Made by a program: the position numbers and the translations under genes
In this document: piece after piece, positions 18,347-27,862 of the stretch
Layout of the letters: each line of letters begins with the position of its first letter
Position numbering within the stretch: position 1 is the stretch's first letter
From: Desulfurococcaceae archaeon
Lineage (GTDB): Archaea > Thermoproteota > Thermoprotei_A > Sulfolobales > Ignisphaeraceae
Reading direction: 5' to 3'
Assembly: GCA_020832925.1 (NCBI GenBank)
Contig: JAJHRF010000001.1
Location: 108,384 to 172,383 of the forward strand
Length of the DNA: 64,000 nucleotides
Notes under the pieces: generated by a model
What the model was told of the DNA's origin: nothing
Databases searched by the model: none
Seen by the model: the letters and a program-made list of their open reading frames with translations, nothing else

Positions 18347-19786
18347 ATGGTGTTTACATACAGAGTTAGAGGACCTTACGCAACAGCATTAGCGAAGCTA
18401 ATACTTGATTCAGGGCACAAGTTATCAGATCTATCTGAGCAGCTAGCTCAGAGACTTTCAATGCCACCTAAAAGAGAAGAAGTTCCCCAAGCAACAGTAA
18501 AGATAAGTGAAGATGATCCTAATATAATAGTTATAGTAGGTATGAGAGAAGCTGTCGAAGAAATACTCAATATAATGATAGGAAAAGTACCTTATATAAA
18601 CTATGAATACAATAGATACGGACCTTATACAAGTTTTGTAGCAAAAATTAGAGGTTTAGATAATGGACGATGTATTGCTGAGTATAGAGATGTCGTTACA
18701 GTGGTCCACGGTCATCCCAAATGTATTGAAGGGGAGAAAATAGCTGTTCACATAGTTAAACCTGCTTCGCAAACAAACAAAGTAGCACTTGCTTACCCAG
18801 GTATAGCTATAGTCAAGGACACTCTGGTTCTTCTTGATGATGGGAAAGGTAAGGTTATATTCAGCGAACATATAAGAGATCAAGAAAGGAAAGCTTTACT
18901 ACTCACATTATCATCAAATCTCGTAAGGCAAGGTTATAGCATAAGATGGCGTAGTTCAGCTAGAGGAGCTACACTTGAAAAAATAGCTAAAGATCTCGAT
19001 GAAGCATTGAAAGATCTTGAGAAGATCAAGAATAGTATAAACGTTTTAGAAGATATTGTTATTGAAGGAGAAGCCATAGCTTTCATAACCTTAACAAGAC
19101 CATCGAAAGAGTTCCTAGATAACGTTAGAAACACCGTTACACCAACCATTCTCGGGCATCACTATTTAAGAACATGTGGAAAACTCTCTGATTACGCAGA
19201 TTTAGCTGATCTAATGTCGAAGTATATAAATAGAGAGGAATTCTATAAAGCACTCAGATTTGCAATAGCTGATAGCTCTTTAGGTAAACATTTCAATATA
19301 ATACATAGAAAACCTACCGGAGAGAAGATAGTTATAGGACCTATCGAGATAGTCGATATACTAGCAGATGATCGCTTGGGTAAGGTATTGGTAGGGTGGA
19401 GACAGATAAAGGGTGAAGGAGTGTATAACGGTTTAGGTGTACCGAAGAAGCAGGGCGATATAGCGTTTACTTTAATACCTATAGATAACTGGTTTATCAT
19501 TCATAGATATCTAAGCGCAAGCGGGGAAGAGAAGGGTATATACATAAACATTAATACACCCCCGGAGATTTGTGTAGACAGTAGAACAATAACGTATCTA
19601 GATCTCTACGCAGATCTTGTGTATATAAATAATAAGATTGAATTGATAGATATGGAAGAACTAATCAAAGTTGTTGATCGGGGAGGAATAAGTAGAGATT
19701 TCATAGTGATAGTAAACGATATAGTCGACTACATCAGAAAAAACATAGAATATATACTAGGCTTAGTCCGTTACAGCACATTGTAA
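18347..19786 (+). CDS. RNase E/G-like FAU-1 RNA-binding protein
   Basis: This 479-residue protein matches FAU-1 of Pyrococcus, an AU-rich RNA-binding protein with RNase E/G-like sequence that acts on pre-5S rRNA. Features are the S1/AU-binding-like N-terminal half, RWRSSARGA (RNase E/G core, about 203-211) and a C-terminal DUF402 domain with GIYININTPPEI and ITYLDLYADLVY (about 396-430). ATG 18347 follows GTGAT by three bases. It is likely co-transcribed with UPF0147. The catalytic acidic residues of RNase E are not obvious. Confidence 0.85.
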   Translation: MVFTYRVRGPYATALAKLILDSGHKLSDLSEQLAQRLSMPPKREEVPQATVKISEDDPNIIVIVGMREAVEEILNIMIGKVPYINYEYNRYGPYTSFVAKIRGLDNGRCIAEYRDVVTVVHGHPKCIEGEKIAVHIVKPASQTNKVALAYPGIAIVKDTLVLLDDGKGKVIFSEHIRDQERKALLLTLSSNLVRQGYSIRWRSSARGATLEKIAKDLDEALKDLEKIKNSINVLEDIVIEGEAIAFITLTRPSKEFLDNVRNTVTPTILGHHYLRTCGKLSDYADLADLMSKYINREEFYKALRFAIADSSLGKHFNIIHRKPTGEKIVIGPIEIVDILADDRLGKVLVGWRQIKGEGVYNGLGVPKKQGDIAFTLIPIDNWFIIHRYLSASGEEKGIYININTPPEICVDSRTITYLDLYADLVYINNKIELIDMEELIKVVDRGGISRDFIVIVNDIVDYIRKNIEYILGLVRYSTL

Positions 19787-19808
19787 GATGCTTAAATACA
19801 ATGAATAT

Positions 19809-20795
19809 CTACTCCTTAGATTGTTTATGTTCTAAACCCAATTCTCTTAAATATCTAAGAACAGCTATTTCAGCTATTTCAGCTGCTTCGTAAACTGATA
19901 CCATTGCTTCATGTGATACAGCTAGAATACCTGTTACATTAATACATTTTGAAGCTCTATCTAAAATTTCTCGAGATAGTTCTTCACGTTGTAGTAAAAC
20001 TTTTAATGCCTGATTAATATTGTGACTAATAAACGAATTGATCGCTTTTGAAACGTACGAAGAAACTTTCGTGAAGATCTCTTTAAGACTTTCTCTACAT
20101 TCTGATTTCTCAATTACATTGAGCATCATTTTAAGAAAAGTATTCGAAACTCTATCTAGAGTATCGCCTATATGTTCTAAGCTCTTAATAACAATGGTGT
20201 TTTCTAAAGCAGCTATAGGATCTTTATAGGAGGTTCTTCTTATAGTTCTCATACCTAGAAAATGGAATCGATCTAAATCATCGTCAAGCTTCAGGAGCTC
20301 CTTTAGTTTCTCAATGTTACCTGTATCGAAGTACTCAAGCAGTATGTCAAACATAGAGGATACTGTAGACTTCATAGAGTTGAGAATATCATTTAAGTCT
20401 GTGTTAAGCTCGTCTACAGAGATCTTTATTTTAAATACATCGCCATTCATAGAGATAATTCCAGGAAGCCTAGTAGAGATTTTGTAAAAGACGTTTCTTG
20501 CAATATTGCGTGAAACATCGAGAGTTATAACATCGTAACCCTCAATATAGCTACCGATTATTAATCGTTCAAGTTGTTCGAGATCATCATGTTTTAATGT
20601 TATGGCATTAATAGTCCTAGGCTGTGAAATACTTGAAATTAAAGGTCTTATGAGAATGTAGCCTGGACCTAGTGTAACCTCTACAGATGAGCCAATATCT
20701 ACATTTAGATATGATAACCATTCTTTAGGAATAGTTATACCAGCACTTCTCTCTCCTACGCGAATTATCTTACGGATATTAACCAATTGAGTCAT
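19809..20795 (-). CDS. AbrB-PhoU phosphate-uptake-regulator-like protein
   Basis: The first 50 residues are a SpoVT/AbrB DNA-binding domain (RKIIRVGERSAGITIPKEWL, then GSSVEVTLG). The rest (about 90-330) is helical with a PhoU-like pattern of two repeats. In archaea this fusion is thought to control phosphate transport genes. No pst genes are near. The start is placed at ATG 20795, directly before the AbrB domain. The ATG at 20876 would add 27 hydrophobic residues with no family counterpart and would run across a TATA-like CATATTTAG at about 20815. Confidence 0.82.
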   Translation of the reverse strand: MTQLVNIRKIIRVGERSAGITIPKEWLSYLNVDIGSSVEVTLGPGYILIRPLISSISQPRTINAITLKHDDLEQLERLIIGSYIEGYDVITLDVSRNIARNVFYKISTRLPGIISMNGDVFKIKISVDELNTDLNDILNSMKSTVSSMFDILLEYFDTGNIEKLKELLKLDDDLDRFHFLGMRTIRRTSYKDPIAALENTIVIKSLEHIGDTLDRVSNTFLKMMLNVIEKSECRESLKEIFTKVSSYVSKAINSFISHNINQALKVLLQREELSREILDRASKCINVTGILAVSHEAMVSVYEAAEIAEIAVLRYLRELGLEHKQSKE

Positions 20796-21033
20796 AAAAA
20801 CACACTCTACTAAATATGTGAGTGTTACAGTTATACCTAATTTAAAACTTAGTTTAACAGATATATATCTTTTCACAGAATATGGTGGAGTACTGTATTT
20901 GAGCTGAGGAAAGAGATGTAGGTTCGATATTCAATTATTGAGCTAAAGATTAAGATCGTTATCGAACAGAAATGAATTTAAACCCGATCATCGGTTCTCA
21001 GGTTTAGTTCGTGGAAACAAGGGGTAAATAGAG

Positions 21034-22308
21034 ATGAAGATCGTGATTATGGTTTTGGATGGTATAGCTGATGGGGCTAGGTTCAGACCTACATCGTTAG
21101 AATTAGCAAAAACCCGTGGATTAGATACTATGGCGAGAAATGCTATTGCTGGGTGTTTTTATCCTATAGATGACAAAACGCCGCCCGAAAGTGATGCAGC
21201 AGTGTTCTCGATATTAGGGTATAATCCTAAGGAGATAAGTATAGGCAGAGGTATTTTGGAAGCGTTAGGTGTAGGGATATCTATTAGGGAGGGTTATGAA
21301 GTAGCTTTTAGAGCTAACTTCGCTACGGTGGATCCGAGGTCTTTGAAGATAATCGATAGAAGAGTAGGTAGAGGACTTACGTCTGAAGAGGCGAGGGAAC
21401 TAGCTAAAGCTATTGATGGTATCGACTTAGGTATACATGGTGGTTATGCGAAGGTTGTAGCTACTATTGGTCATAGAGCTGTTGTTGTAATAGGTAGTAA
21501 GGAGAAAAAACTAAGTGCTAATGTTTCAAATACTGATCCTGCTTATGGTCGTGCAGGTAAGATTTCTATTGCGTTAGAAAAATACGATCCTTACATAACC
21601 TTGTGTAAACCGTTGGATGATTCTGAAGAAGCGAAAGTAACATGTGAACTTGTGAATACATTTACATCTAAGGTTGTAGAGATCTTGGATAATCATGAGA
21701 TAAACCTTCAGAGAGTGAAGAGGGGGTTGCTTAAAGCTAACGCTCTACTACTTAGAGATGCAGAGGATAGAATACCTAGAATAACACCCATAAAGCAATT
21801 ATACGGTAAATCGTTTGGTATAGTTGCGGAGATGCCTGTCGAAATTGGTATAGGTGTTCTTCTAGGAATGGATGTAGTTAGGGTATCTCTATATGGCGAT
21901 AAAGAAGTTTTATATAGAGAAAGAGTTGAAGCAGTTCTAAAACTCATGGATAGGAACGATGTGGTTTATGTACATCTGAAAGGTCCGGATGAACCTGGTC
22001 ACGACGGTGATAAGGCAAGGAAGGTTAGATCTATAGAGACGTTGGATGAGTTATTTGTTCAACAACTCCTAAAATACATAGATTTAGAGCAAACAGCTAT
22101 TGTTGTTACATCTGATCATTGTACACCGCCAGAATTAAAAGCGCATTCAAGTGACCCTGTGCCTATAATGATATCATATAAACGGTTAAAGTATTTCGAT
22201 GGAATAGCAAGGTTTACAGAACCTGAATGTTGTGCAAAGGGAAGCCTAGGTATTATACCTAATGGGTATTTAGTTCTCAGCAAAGTATTTAGACTTCTTG
22301 AACAATAA
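21034..22308 (+). CDS. apgM: 2,3-bisphosphoglycerate-independent phosphoglycerate mutase, archaeal type
   Basis: This 424-residue enzyme interconverts 3- and 2-phosphoglycerate in glycolysis and gluconeogenesis. The alkaline-phosphatase-fold metal site begins with VLDGIADG (D9), and the catalytic serine is S53 in PPESDAAVFS. HLKGPDEPGHDGD and VTSDHCTPPELKAHS hold the C-terminal metal ligands. Residues 60-66, ILGYNPK, are typical. The ATG has GGGGTAAATAGAG upstream. The ROK sugar kinase follows about 90 bases later, so two central carbon enzymes are clustered. Confidence 0.96.
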   Translation: MKIVIMVLDGIADGARFRPTSLELAKTRGLDTMARNAIAGCFYPIDDKTPPESDAAVFSILGYNPKEISIGRGILEALGVGISIREGYEVAFRANFATVDPRSLKIIDRRVGRGLTSEEARELAKAIDGIDLGIHGGYAKVVATIGHRAVVVIGSKEKKLSANVSNTDPAYGRAGKISIALEKYDPYITLCKPLDDSEEAKVTCELVNTFTSKVVEILDNHEINLQRVKRGLLKANALLLRDAEDRIPRITPIKQLYGKSFGIVAEMPVEIGIGVLLGMDVVRVSLYGDKEVLYRERVEAVLKLMDRNDVVYVHLKGPDEPGHDGDKARKVRSIETLDELFVQQLLKYIDLEQTAIVVTSDHCTPPELKAHSSDPVPIMISYKRLKYFDGIARFTEPECCAKGSLGIIPNGYLVLSKVFRLLEQ

Positions 22309-22401
22309 GTATAAATCTAGATGATGTTTGCACCTCCTATCTGAGTAATGATGATCGGTAAGAGAGCTGATATTGAATACAATATATGTGGGGCGAAATC
22401 T

Positions 22402-23406
22402 ATGGAGTACTTTGTAGGTGTAGACGTAGGGGGTACATGGATAAGAATAGCATTGACCACAGCAAGCGGATCCATGCTGAGGAAAGTTGTATTCCCTACC
22501 CCTCGAGAAGGTGATAAGTATACAATAGCGATGGTTATTGCGGATACTATCAAAAAAGAGTTCAAAGAGTATTTAGAGAATATCAAAGTTGTTGGCATAG
22601 GAACAGCAGGTCCACTAGATCTAGCAAAAGGTTCTGTGATAGGTGCACCTAACATACCGATCCGCACATTCGAATTAGGTAGACCGCTTGTAGATGAAAT
22701 GAGGAAACCCGTGATAATTGCAAATGATTGTGTAGCTGCAGTATGGGGTGAAAAACTCTTCGGGTTAGGTAAAGGTAAGTCTAACATTGTTTATATAACG
22801 CTGAGTACAGGTATAGGTGGAGGAGTTATTGTAAATGATCTTCTTCTCCTAGGTAAGATGGGAAATGCTCATGAAATAGGGCACATGGTTGTTGATGTAA
22901 ATGGTAAAATGATTTGCGGCTGTGGTGGTAAAGGTCATTGGGAAGCTTATGCGAGTGGTGCAAATATACCAAAGTTTGTGAATAAATTGTTGGAGGAATG
23001 GCACTTATCTGAGGATGAGAAGAGGTCCTCTATATACAAGCTCTATGAAGAGAAAATACTAACAGCTGAAGCGGTGTACAAAGAAGCGGAGAAAGGAGAT
23101 AGATTAGCTTTGAAAATAGTGAACGAAATAAACAAATACAATATCGCAGGTTTTGAGAACGTTATCAATGTCTACGATCCTGAGGTAATAACAGTGGGAG
23201 GTGCTATAGCTTTAAGAAATAAACGTGAATTAGCTTTAGACCCCATAATAAAGGGGATTAGCGTATCAAAAGGTGTTGTAACGCAGGTACCTGTAATAGA
23301 GTTGACCCCCCTTGGAGAAGATATAGTGCTGATGGGAGCTATAGCGTTAGCTCTAAATCCTCCTCGAAACCTCGTATCAATGCTCAAATACCTCGAAACA
23401 CTGTAA
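22402..23406 (+). CDS. ROK-family sugar kinase (glucokinase-like)
   Basis: This 334-residue protein is an ATP-dependent ROK kinase. The ATP site GVDVGGTWIRIAL opens the protein, GIGTAGPLD and NDCVAAVWGE follow, and IGGGVIVND is the second phosphate loop. The zinc-binding ROK signature GCGGKGHWEAYASG is intact. Crenarchaeal members phosphorylate glucose and other hexoses. The start at ATG 22402 is chosen because the ROK fold begins two residues in and TGTGGGG lies upstream; ATG 22348 would add 18 residues. Confidence 0.92.
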   Translation: MEYFVGVDVGGTWIRIALTTASGSMLRKVVFPTPREGDKYTIAMVIADTIKKEFKEYLENIKVVGIGTAGPLDLAKGSVIGAPNIPIRTFELGRPLVDEMRKPVIIANDCVAAVWGEKLFGLGKGKSNIVYITLSTGIGGGVIVNDLLLLGKMGNAHEIGHMVVDVNGKMICGCGGKGHWEAYASGANIPKFVNKLLEEWHLSEDEKRSSIYKLYEEKILTAEAVYKEAEKGDRLALKIVNEINKYNIAGFENVINVYDPEVITVGGAIALRNKRELALDPIIKGISVSKGVVTQVPVIELTPLGEDIVLMGAIALALNPPRNLVSMLKYLETL

Positions 23407-23462
23407 ATTTATGTAGATTAATGTTTTAAGATCTCAAACACTTCTTTAAAAATGAGTACTGT

Positions 23463-24395
23463 ATGAGAAGCAGGATTATACCTGTGGATCCAAGACTTGA
23501 TCTGGAAATACTTATGTATCCATCTTTTGCATATCCTTTGTTCGAGATACAGAGTAATAGAATAACTAAGTTGTGGGGAGTATGCTCAGGTTTAACTATA
23601 CATAAGAAAGTTAAAGAGCTTATTGTGGAGCACAATGATAGCGAATGTCTAGAATATGCAGAGGAAATTATAGGTATATGGTCTAAGCATACAAAGAATC
23701 ATTACCTAGCTAGAAAATACATGGATTTTGTAGAAGTGCTTAAATCAGAATATAGCTGGTTCGGGATAGCTACATCGTCGAGAGACGATATAGAGATATT
23801 TGCATCCATATACCTATCTCAGAACACAGATTTCCATACTAATGTCGTTAAATGGGTACAAAAAGCTTTAGCAAATTACGGAAGTGTAGAGCCTATAATT
23901 AATTTAGATAGAATTAGGTTAACTAAAGAGATTGGGGGGAGCTATCAAGTTCTAAACTTAGTCATAGCATTGAAGGAATATATAGATTACAGAGATAAGA
24001 TATTGAGAAGCAGTGATGAGAATTCTAAGAAATACCTATTAAGGATCAAAGGTGTAGGTCCTAAGATTTCACATGCTTATCTAGTATTCGTTAAGAAGTC
24101 CACTATCTATGCCCCTATTGACAGGAATCTACTATCTTTCCTATCCAAATTCGAAATAACATCAAATCTTGTCGCATCTCTACCTAGAAAAGATATGTGT
24201 TTAAAATACGTATGTGATTCTTGCCCTATTAATATCAGCTGTACTTACTATAAAATTAGGAATGTGTTTAGCGAATACTCAGCATGGATTCAGACTATCG
24301 CATATGTTCATACAAAGCTTATGTGTAGACCTAGAAGATGTCGTGAATGTTTTCTTAAACAGATATGCAGTGTGCAGAGCCAATGGAGCAGTTAA
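23463..24395 (+). CDS. HhH-GPD DNA glycosylase with two Cys4 clusters
   Basis: This 310-residue protein has a helix-hairpin-helix (IKGVGPKISHAYL, about 195-207) followed by APID with the catalytic-position Asp at 220, as in base-excision DNA glycosylases. Two cysteine groups follow with identical spacing: C246-x4-C251-x2-C254-x5-C260 and C288-x4-C293-x2-C296-x5-C302. Each resembles the 4Fe-4S loop of endonuclease III (C-x6-C-x2-C-x5-C). A Lys near the hairpin (K201) could serve a lyase step. Its last 13 bases overlap nep1. Confidence 0.78.
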   Translation: MRSRIIPVDPRLDLEILMYPSFAYPLFEIQSNRITKLWGVCSGLTIHKKVKELIVEHNDSECLEYAEEIIGIWSKHTKNHYLARKYMDFVEVLKSEYSWFGIATSSRDDIEIFASIYLSQNTDFHTNVVKWVQKALANYGSVEPIINLDRIRLTKEIGGSYQVLNLVIALKEYIDYRDKILRSSDENSKKYLLRIKGVGPKISHAYLVFVKKSTIYAPIDRNLLSFLSKFEITSNLVASLPRKDMCLKYVCDSCPINISCTYYKIRNVFSEYSAWIQTIAYVHTKLMCRPRRCRECFLKQICSVQSQWSS

Positions 24396-25081
24396 CAATA
24401 GTATTAGCTGAAGCAGGTCTTGAATTAGTACCTAAAGATATCCAATCCCATCCATTGATTGTAACAAATGCTAGGAGAAGAGGTAAGAAGCCTTCGGAAA
24501 TCCTGCTAGATATATCGATACATTTCAAGGCTATGAAAAATCTAGAGAAATGGTATAAAAGAGGTAGACCTGATATAGTTCACTTATCCTTACTAAATGC
24601 TCTTTCAAGTCCTCTAAACATAGTAGGGCTCTTAAGAGTCTATATACATACCATAAACAATATCTTAGTACACATAGATCCAGTTACACGTATACCTCGT
24701 AATTATAATAGATTCCTAGGACTTTTTGAACAACTTCTCATAATGGGTAAAGTTCCACCTAATAGTGATAAACCTTTGTTATGGATAGAACAGAAGACGC
24801 TTAAAGAGTTTGTAAAAGAGATGAAGTTTGCTAAGATAATTTTAATGCATGAGAAAGGGTATAGAATGTCTATAAAAACGCTAGGTATAGAACTAGCTAA
24901 GCTTATGAAAAGAGATCAGAAAGTATGCATAATAATAGGAGCTTTCCAGCGAGGCGATTTCGAAGAAGAGACTTTATCTCTTACACAGGAACGCATATCC
25001 ATATTTCAAAAACCTTTAGATACATGGGTCGTAGTTTCTAGAGTAATAGAAGGAGTTGAAAATGCTTTAAATATATGCTAG
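24383..25081 (+). CDS. nep1: rRNA small subunit pseudouridine N1-methyltransferase Nep1
   Basis: This 232-residue SPOUT-family enzyme methylates N1 of a pseudouridine in 16S rRNA and takes part in small-subunit assembly. Family marks are ARRRGKKPSEILLD, RGRPDIVH, IHTINN and the C-terminal knot with IIIGAFQRGDF. ATG 24383 (MEQLTIVLAEAGLELVP) is used; an ATG six codons earlier would add residues not seen in the family. It overlaps the end of the glycosylase gene by 13 bases, suggesting translational coupling. Confidence 0.95.
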   Translation: MEQLTIVLAEAGLELVPKDIQSHPLIVTNARRRGKKPSEILLDISIHFKAMKNLEKWYKRGRPDIVHLSLLNALSSPLNIVGLLRVYIHTINNILVHIDPVTRIPRNYNRFLGLFEQLLIMGKVPPNSDKPLLWIEQKTLKEFVKEMKFAKIILMHEKGYRMSIKTLGIELAKLMKRDQKVCIIIGAFQRGDFEEETLSLTQERISIFQKPLDTWVVVSRVIEGVENALNIC

Positions 25082-25199
25082 TCGCTACATTAGCGTGAAA
25101 ATATAATAACTTGACTAAGTATGGAGTGTAAGGTATAAATACTCAACACCTCTAGGTGAATATACTGTTTCGCGAATCAGCTCTATATGGTTATAATGT

Positions 25200-25685
25200 A
25201 TGAGTAAAGATATTGCATCACAGTGTATAGAGAGTGTTTCAAGAATTATAGAGAGAGCAATGTCGTGTATTGATTGTTTTGAGGTTTACGTAGATTACAA
25301 CGTTCTTCGGTATCCCTATACTACGATCTTTGTGATGCTGTTAAAATGTGATAAACAGCCAGGAGATTGCGAAGAAAATCTCTACGGTATAGTTATGGAG
25401 GTCGTGCTAAATATAGATGTGTTCTCTAAAAATATCCTTGATATTGAAAAAGATGTTATAATTATTAGGATTAAATGTGGAGATGGATGGTTGGAGTACG
25501 GATACGGAGTTCAGAGATCATCGCAATCTATAGCTCATCTATCGAAGAGCTTCTCTATTTTATACGGCGGTAGAAGATACTCTATGGAGTCTATAGATAA
25601 GAATTTGATTGAGAGGTTATCGTCGTATTTAACGTTCTTAACAAGAAAAGTGCGAGAGATTATGGAGGGAGAGGGTATTATATAA
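25200..25685 (+). CDS. Hypothetical protein
   Basis: This 161-residue protein is not recognised. It is mixed alpha/beta with six cysteines, including SCIDC near residue 24 and KCDKQPGDC near 51. Its middle section (VVLNIDVFSKNILDIEKD) suggests a beta-sheet core. There is no signal peptide or membrane helix. It stands alone between nep1 (118 bases upstream) and HMG-CoA synthase. The ATG at 25200 has no strong ribosome-binding site. It is likely a real gene because the frame is long and clean. Confidence 0.55.
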   Translation: MSKDIASQCIESVSRIIERAMSCIDCFEVYVDYNVLRYPYTTIFVMLLKCDKQPGDCEENLYGIVMEVVLNIDVFSKNILDIEKDVIIIRIKCGDGWLEYGYGVQRSSQSIAHLSKSFSILYGGRRYSMESIDKNLIERLSSYLTFLTRKVREIMEGEGII

Positions 25686-25855
25686 AGTGATTAGGAACAG
25701 TTTCCTCTAGATCTTTAAGCTAAATTATGTTATTTTAAGGTATGAAAGGTGTCCATGTACTCGTACCTACTGTACCTAAGAAGCTAAACATTGTTCAGCA
25801 TACGATCGTAACGTTATTATATCTAGCCCGTGTACTAGTCTTTCTCGGTGTTAAA

Positions 25856-26905
25856 ATGCGTAGCGGTATAGTGGGGTGGGGCGTATACATACCTATATAC
25901 AGGATCAAAGCTGTAGATATAGCTAATATGTGGGGCTACGATAAGCCATATATCGATAGTATATGGATTGAAGAGAAGGCTATAGCGAATATAGATGAAG
26001 ATAGTGTTACAATGGGGTACAAAGCCTCGATCTATGCAATTAAGAGAGCAGGTATAGATCCGAGCCAAATAGACGCTGTTTATCTAGGTACGGAGAGCAA
26101 GCCTTATGCTGTTAAACCTGGGGCTACGATTATAGCTGAAGCATTGAACGTCAAACCTTTGCATATGGTGGCGGATCTCGAATTTGCTTGTAGAGCAGCG
26201 ACAGAGGCTATAAGGATAGGGGTTTCGCTTGTTGAAAGCGGCCAAGCTAGGTATGTCCTAGCTATTGGGGCGGATACTGCTCAGGCAAGTCCTGGAGATG
26301 TACTAGAGTTAACTGTTAGTAGTGGAGCTGCTGCTTATATAATAGGGTCTGATAAAGATTCTGTTGCAGTGTTTGAGGGGATGGTAACGTACTCAACAGA
26401 TACACCGGATTTCTGGCGTAGGGATGGCGCTCCTTATCCAAGGCATGGTGAAGGTTTCACCGGAGAACCTGCATACTTCAGCCATATAGTATCCGCAACT
26501 AAGATGCTTATGGATAAGATAGGTCTTAAGCCTTCAGATTTTGATTACGCAGTATTTCATCAACCCAATGGGAGGTTTCCTCTAAGAGTAGCTTCGATGC
26601 TAGGTATACCTAAAGAGAAAGTTTTACCGGGTTTAGTAACACCATGGATTGGCAATACGTACAATGCATCAATGTTAATAGGTTTAGCTAAGATACTTGA
26701 ACAAGCTAAACCAGGTCAGAGAATTCTGGCTGTATCCTTCGGTAGTGGAGCTGGTAGTGATGCTTTCAGCATTATTGTTACAGATAGAATCACTGAGGTT
26801 GTCGATAAAGCTCCTAAGGTAGAGTGGTTTCTAAAGTATAAGAAGTATATTGAGTACCGAGAATACGTTAAGATGAGAAAGCTTATAACTATGTACGGTT
26901 TGTAA
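25856..26905 (+). CDS. Hydroxymethylglutaryl-CoA synthase
   Basis: This 349-residue enzyme condenses acetyl-CoA with acetoacetyl-CoA in the mevalonate route to archaeal isoprenoid lipids. The catalytic cysteine is C112 in DLEFACRAATEA, and FHQPNGRFP holds the catalytic His. The start is placed at ATG 25856 (MRSGIVGWGVYIP), the usual beginning of the archaeal enzyme. The frame is open back to 25742, but those 38 residues are hydrophobic with no family counterpart. In many archaea it is followed by a thiolase and a DUF35 protein, which are absent here. Confidence 0.93.
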   Translation: MRSGIVGWGVYIPIYRIKAVDIANMWGYDKPYIDSIWIEEKAIANIDEDSVTMGYKASIYAIKRAGIDPSQIDAVYLGTESKPYAVKPGATIIAEALNVKPLHMVADLEFACRAATEAIRIGVSLVESGQARYVLAIGADTAQASPGDVLELTVSSGAAAYIIGSDKDSVAVFEGMVTYSTDTPDFWRRDGAPYPRHGEGFTGEPAYFSHIVSATKMLMDKIGLKPSDFDYAVFHQPNGRFPLRVASMLGIPKEKVLPGLVTPWIGNTYNASMLIGLAKILEQAKPGQRILAVSFGSGAGSDAFSIIVTDRITEVVDKAPKVEWFLKYKKYIEYREYVKMRKLITMYGL

Positions 26906-26912
26906 CGGAGGT

Positions 26913-27071
26913 TCAGCATTTATAGTTCTCGAAACAGAGCTTAAGTCTTTTAGCGATAGAGCACAGATTATGTATGCCTATCAATGCTTTCCCACCATTT
27001 TTTGTTCTAATAACAGCTACTTTACCTAAGATAGCTACTTCGGCTTTTTCACATATATCCTGCGAACTCAT
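26913..27071 (-). CDS. Small protein of 52 residues, unknown
   Basis: On the minus strand an ATG at 27071 opens a 52-codon frame to TGA at 26915-26913. The protein begins MSSQDICEKAEVAIL and has VAVIRTKNGGKALIGIHN in the middle, with the look of a compact beta-alpha fold rather than random sequence. A GGTG motif lies a few bases upstream. It carries four cysteines and a basic tail. It fills most of a gap of more than 300 bases that would otherwise be empty, and it converges on the HMG-CoA synthase gene with 7 bases between stops. Function unknown. Confidence 0.6.
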   Translation of the reverse strand: MSSQDICEKAEVAILGKVAVIRTKNGGKALIGIHNLCSIAKRLKLCFENYKC

Positions 27072-27219
27072 ACCTATGAACACCTGGTGAATAAGAGTCT
27101 ACAAGCTAGCGCTGTTAATTTAGTTAAGCTGAGTAGATAAAGGTCTGTAGATAGTTCTACTTGATTATAATCATTAGAATGTTAGGTCTATGAACAATAC
27201 AATTTATTTCCTAGAATAA

Positions 27220-27705
27220 TCAAGGTTCTGCTTCATCATAAGATTCGCTATCTAATTCCTCTTCGTATGTGCTAAACTCTTCCTTAGATGAATACAACTT
27301 TACACCACTCTTCTCTAGGAGCTTAATCGCTTCTCCAAGTGGCAAACCTGTTTTTCTTAGCTTAGCAGCTAATGTCCCCCATCTCGCTTTAAATTTCGAT
27401 GGTACTAAAGGTCTTACTCTCTTAGCAGTTTTTCTCGGGATGTAGTTCAATTCCATACCAGGTAATCCAAAAGCTCCGTCAGGTAACTCTATAATTTCAT
27501 CTCTCTCAATTAATCTAATCAATATTTTTCGTAACCTATCCTCTCCCGCAATACCACTGAAATTCTCTCTAAGTTCTCTCCACGTTAAAGGTCTTCCTGC
27601 CTTTACTATAGTTTCTTTAACAAGTTTCTCAAGCTCTTCCTCTGTTGGAGCTTTAAATACTTCTACTTCTTCATCTTCATAAAGTTTCTTAAACTCTTCT
27701 TTCAT
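27220..27705 (-). CDS. Winged-helix-like crenarchaeal protein, unknown function
   Basis: This 161-residue, highly charged protein has a probable winged-helix region at about 35-85 (PLTWRELRENFSGIAGEDRL then KILIRLIERDEIIELPDGAFGLP). A basic middle follows (RKTAKRVRPLVPSKFKARWG). It ends in an acidic tail rich in Glu, Ser and Asp. This arrangement is common in small archaeal DNA-binding or transcription-related proteins, but the family was not recognised. The ATG follows GGTGAGATA, a strong ribosome-binding site. It is upstream of a divergent gene at 27863. Confidence 0.65.
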   Translation of the reverse strand: MKEEFKKLYEDEEVEVFKAPTEEELEKLVKETIVKAGRPLTWRELRENFSGIAGEDRLRKILIRLIERDEIIELPDGAFGLPGMELNYIPRKTAKRVRPLVPSKFKARWGTLAAKLRKTGLPLGEAIKLLEKSGVKLYSSKEEFSTYEEELDSESYDEAEP

Positions 27706-27862
27706 TATCTCACCCAGTCCTACTTATATATATCAACATAAAGCTTTATAAATTTTGTTACTGTGAATTCTAAAACACTTAAATATCTTTCTGAACATTG
27801 TTATCAAAGGACTTCGCTAGTTTAAATGATAACACCTATTGTTAAGATTCTTAGTAGTGGTA

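Noticed and set aside
25742..25855. Upstream ATG 25742 as the start of HMG-CoA synthase
   Set aside because: It adds 38 hydrophobic residues not found in the family; ATG 25856 matches the usual start and has GGTG upstream.
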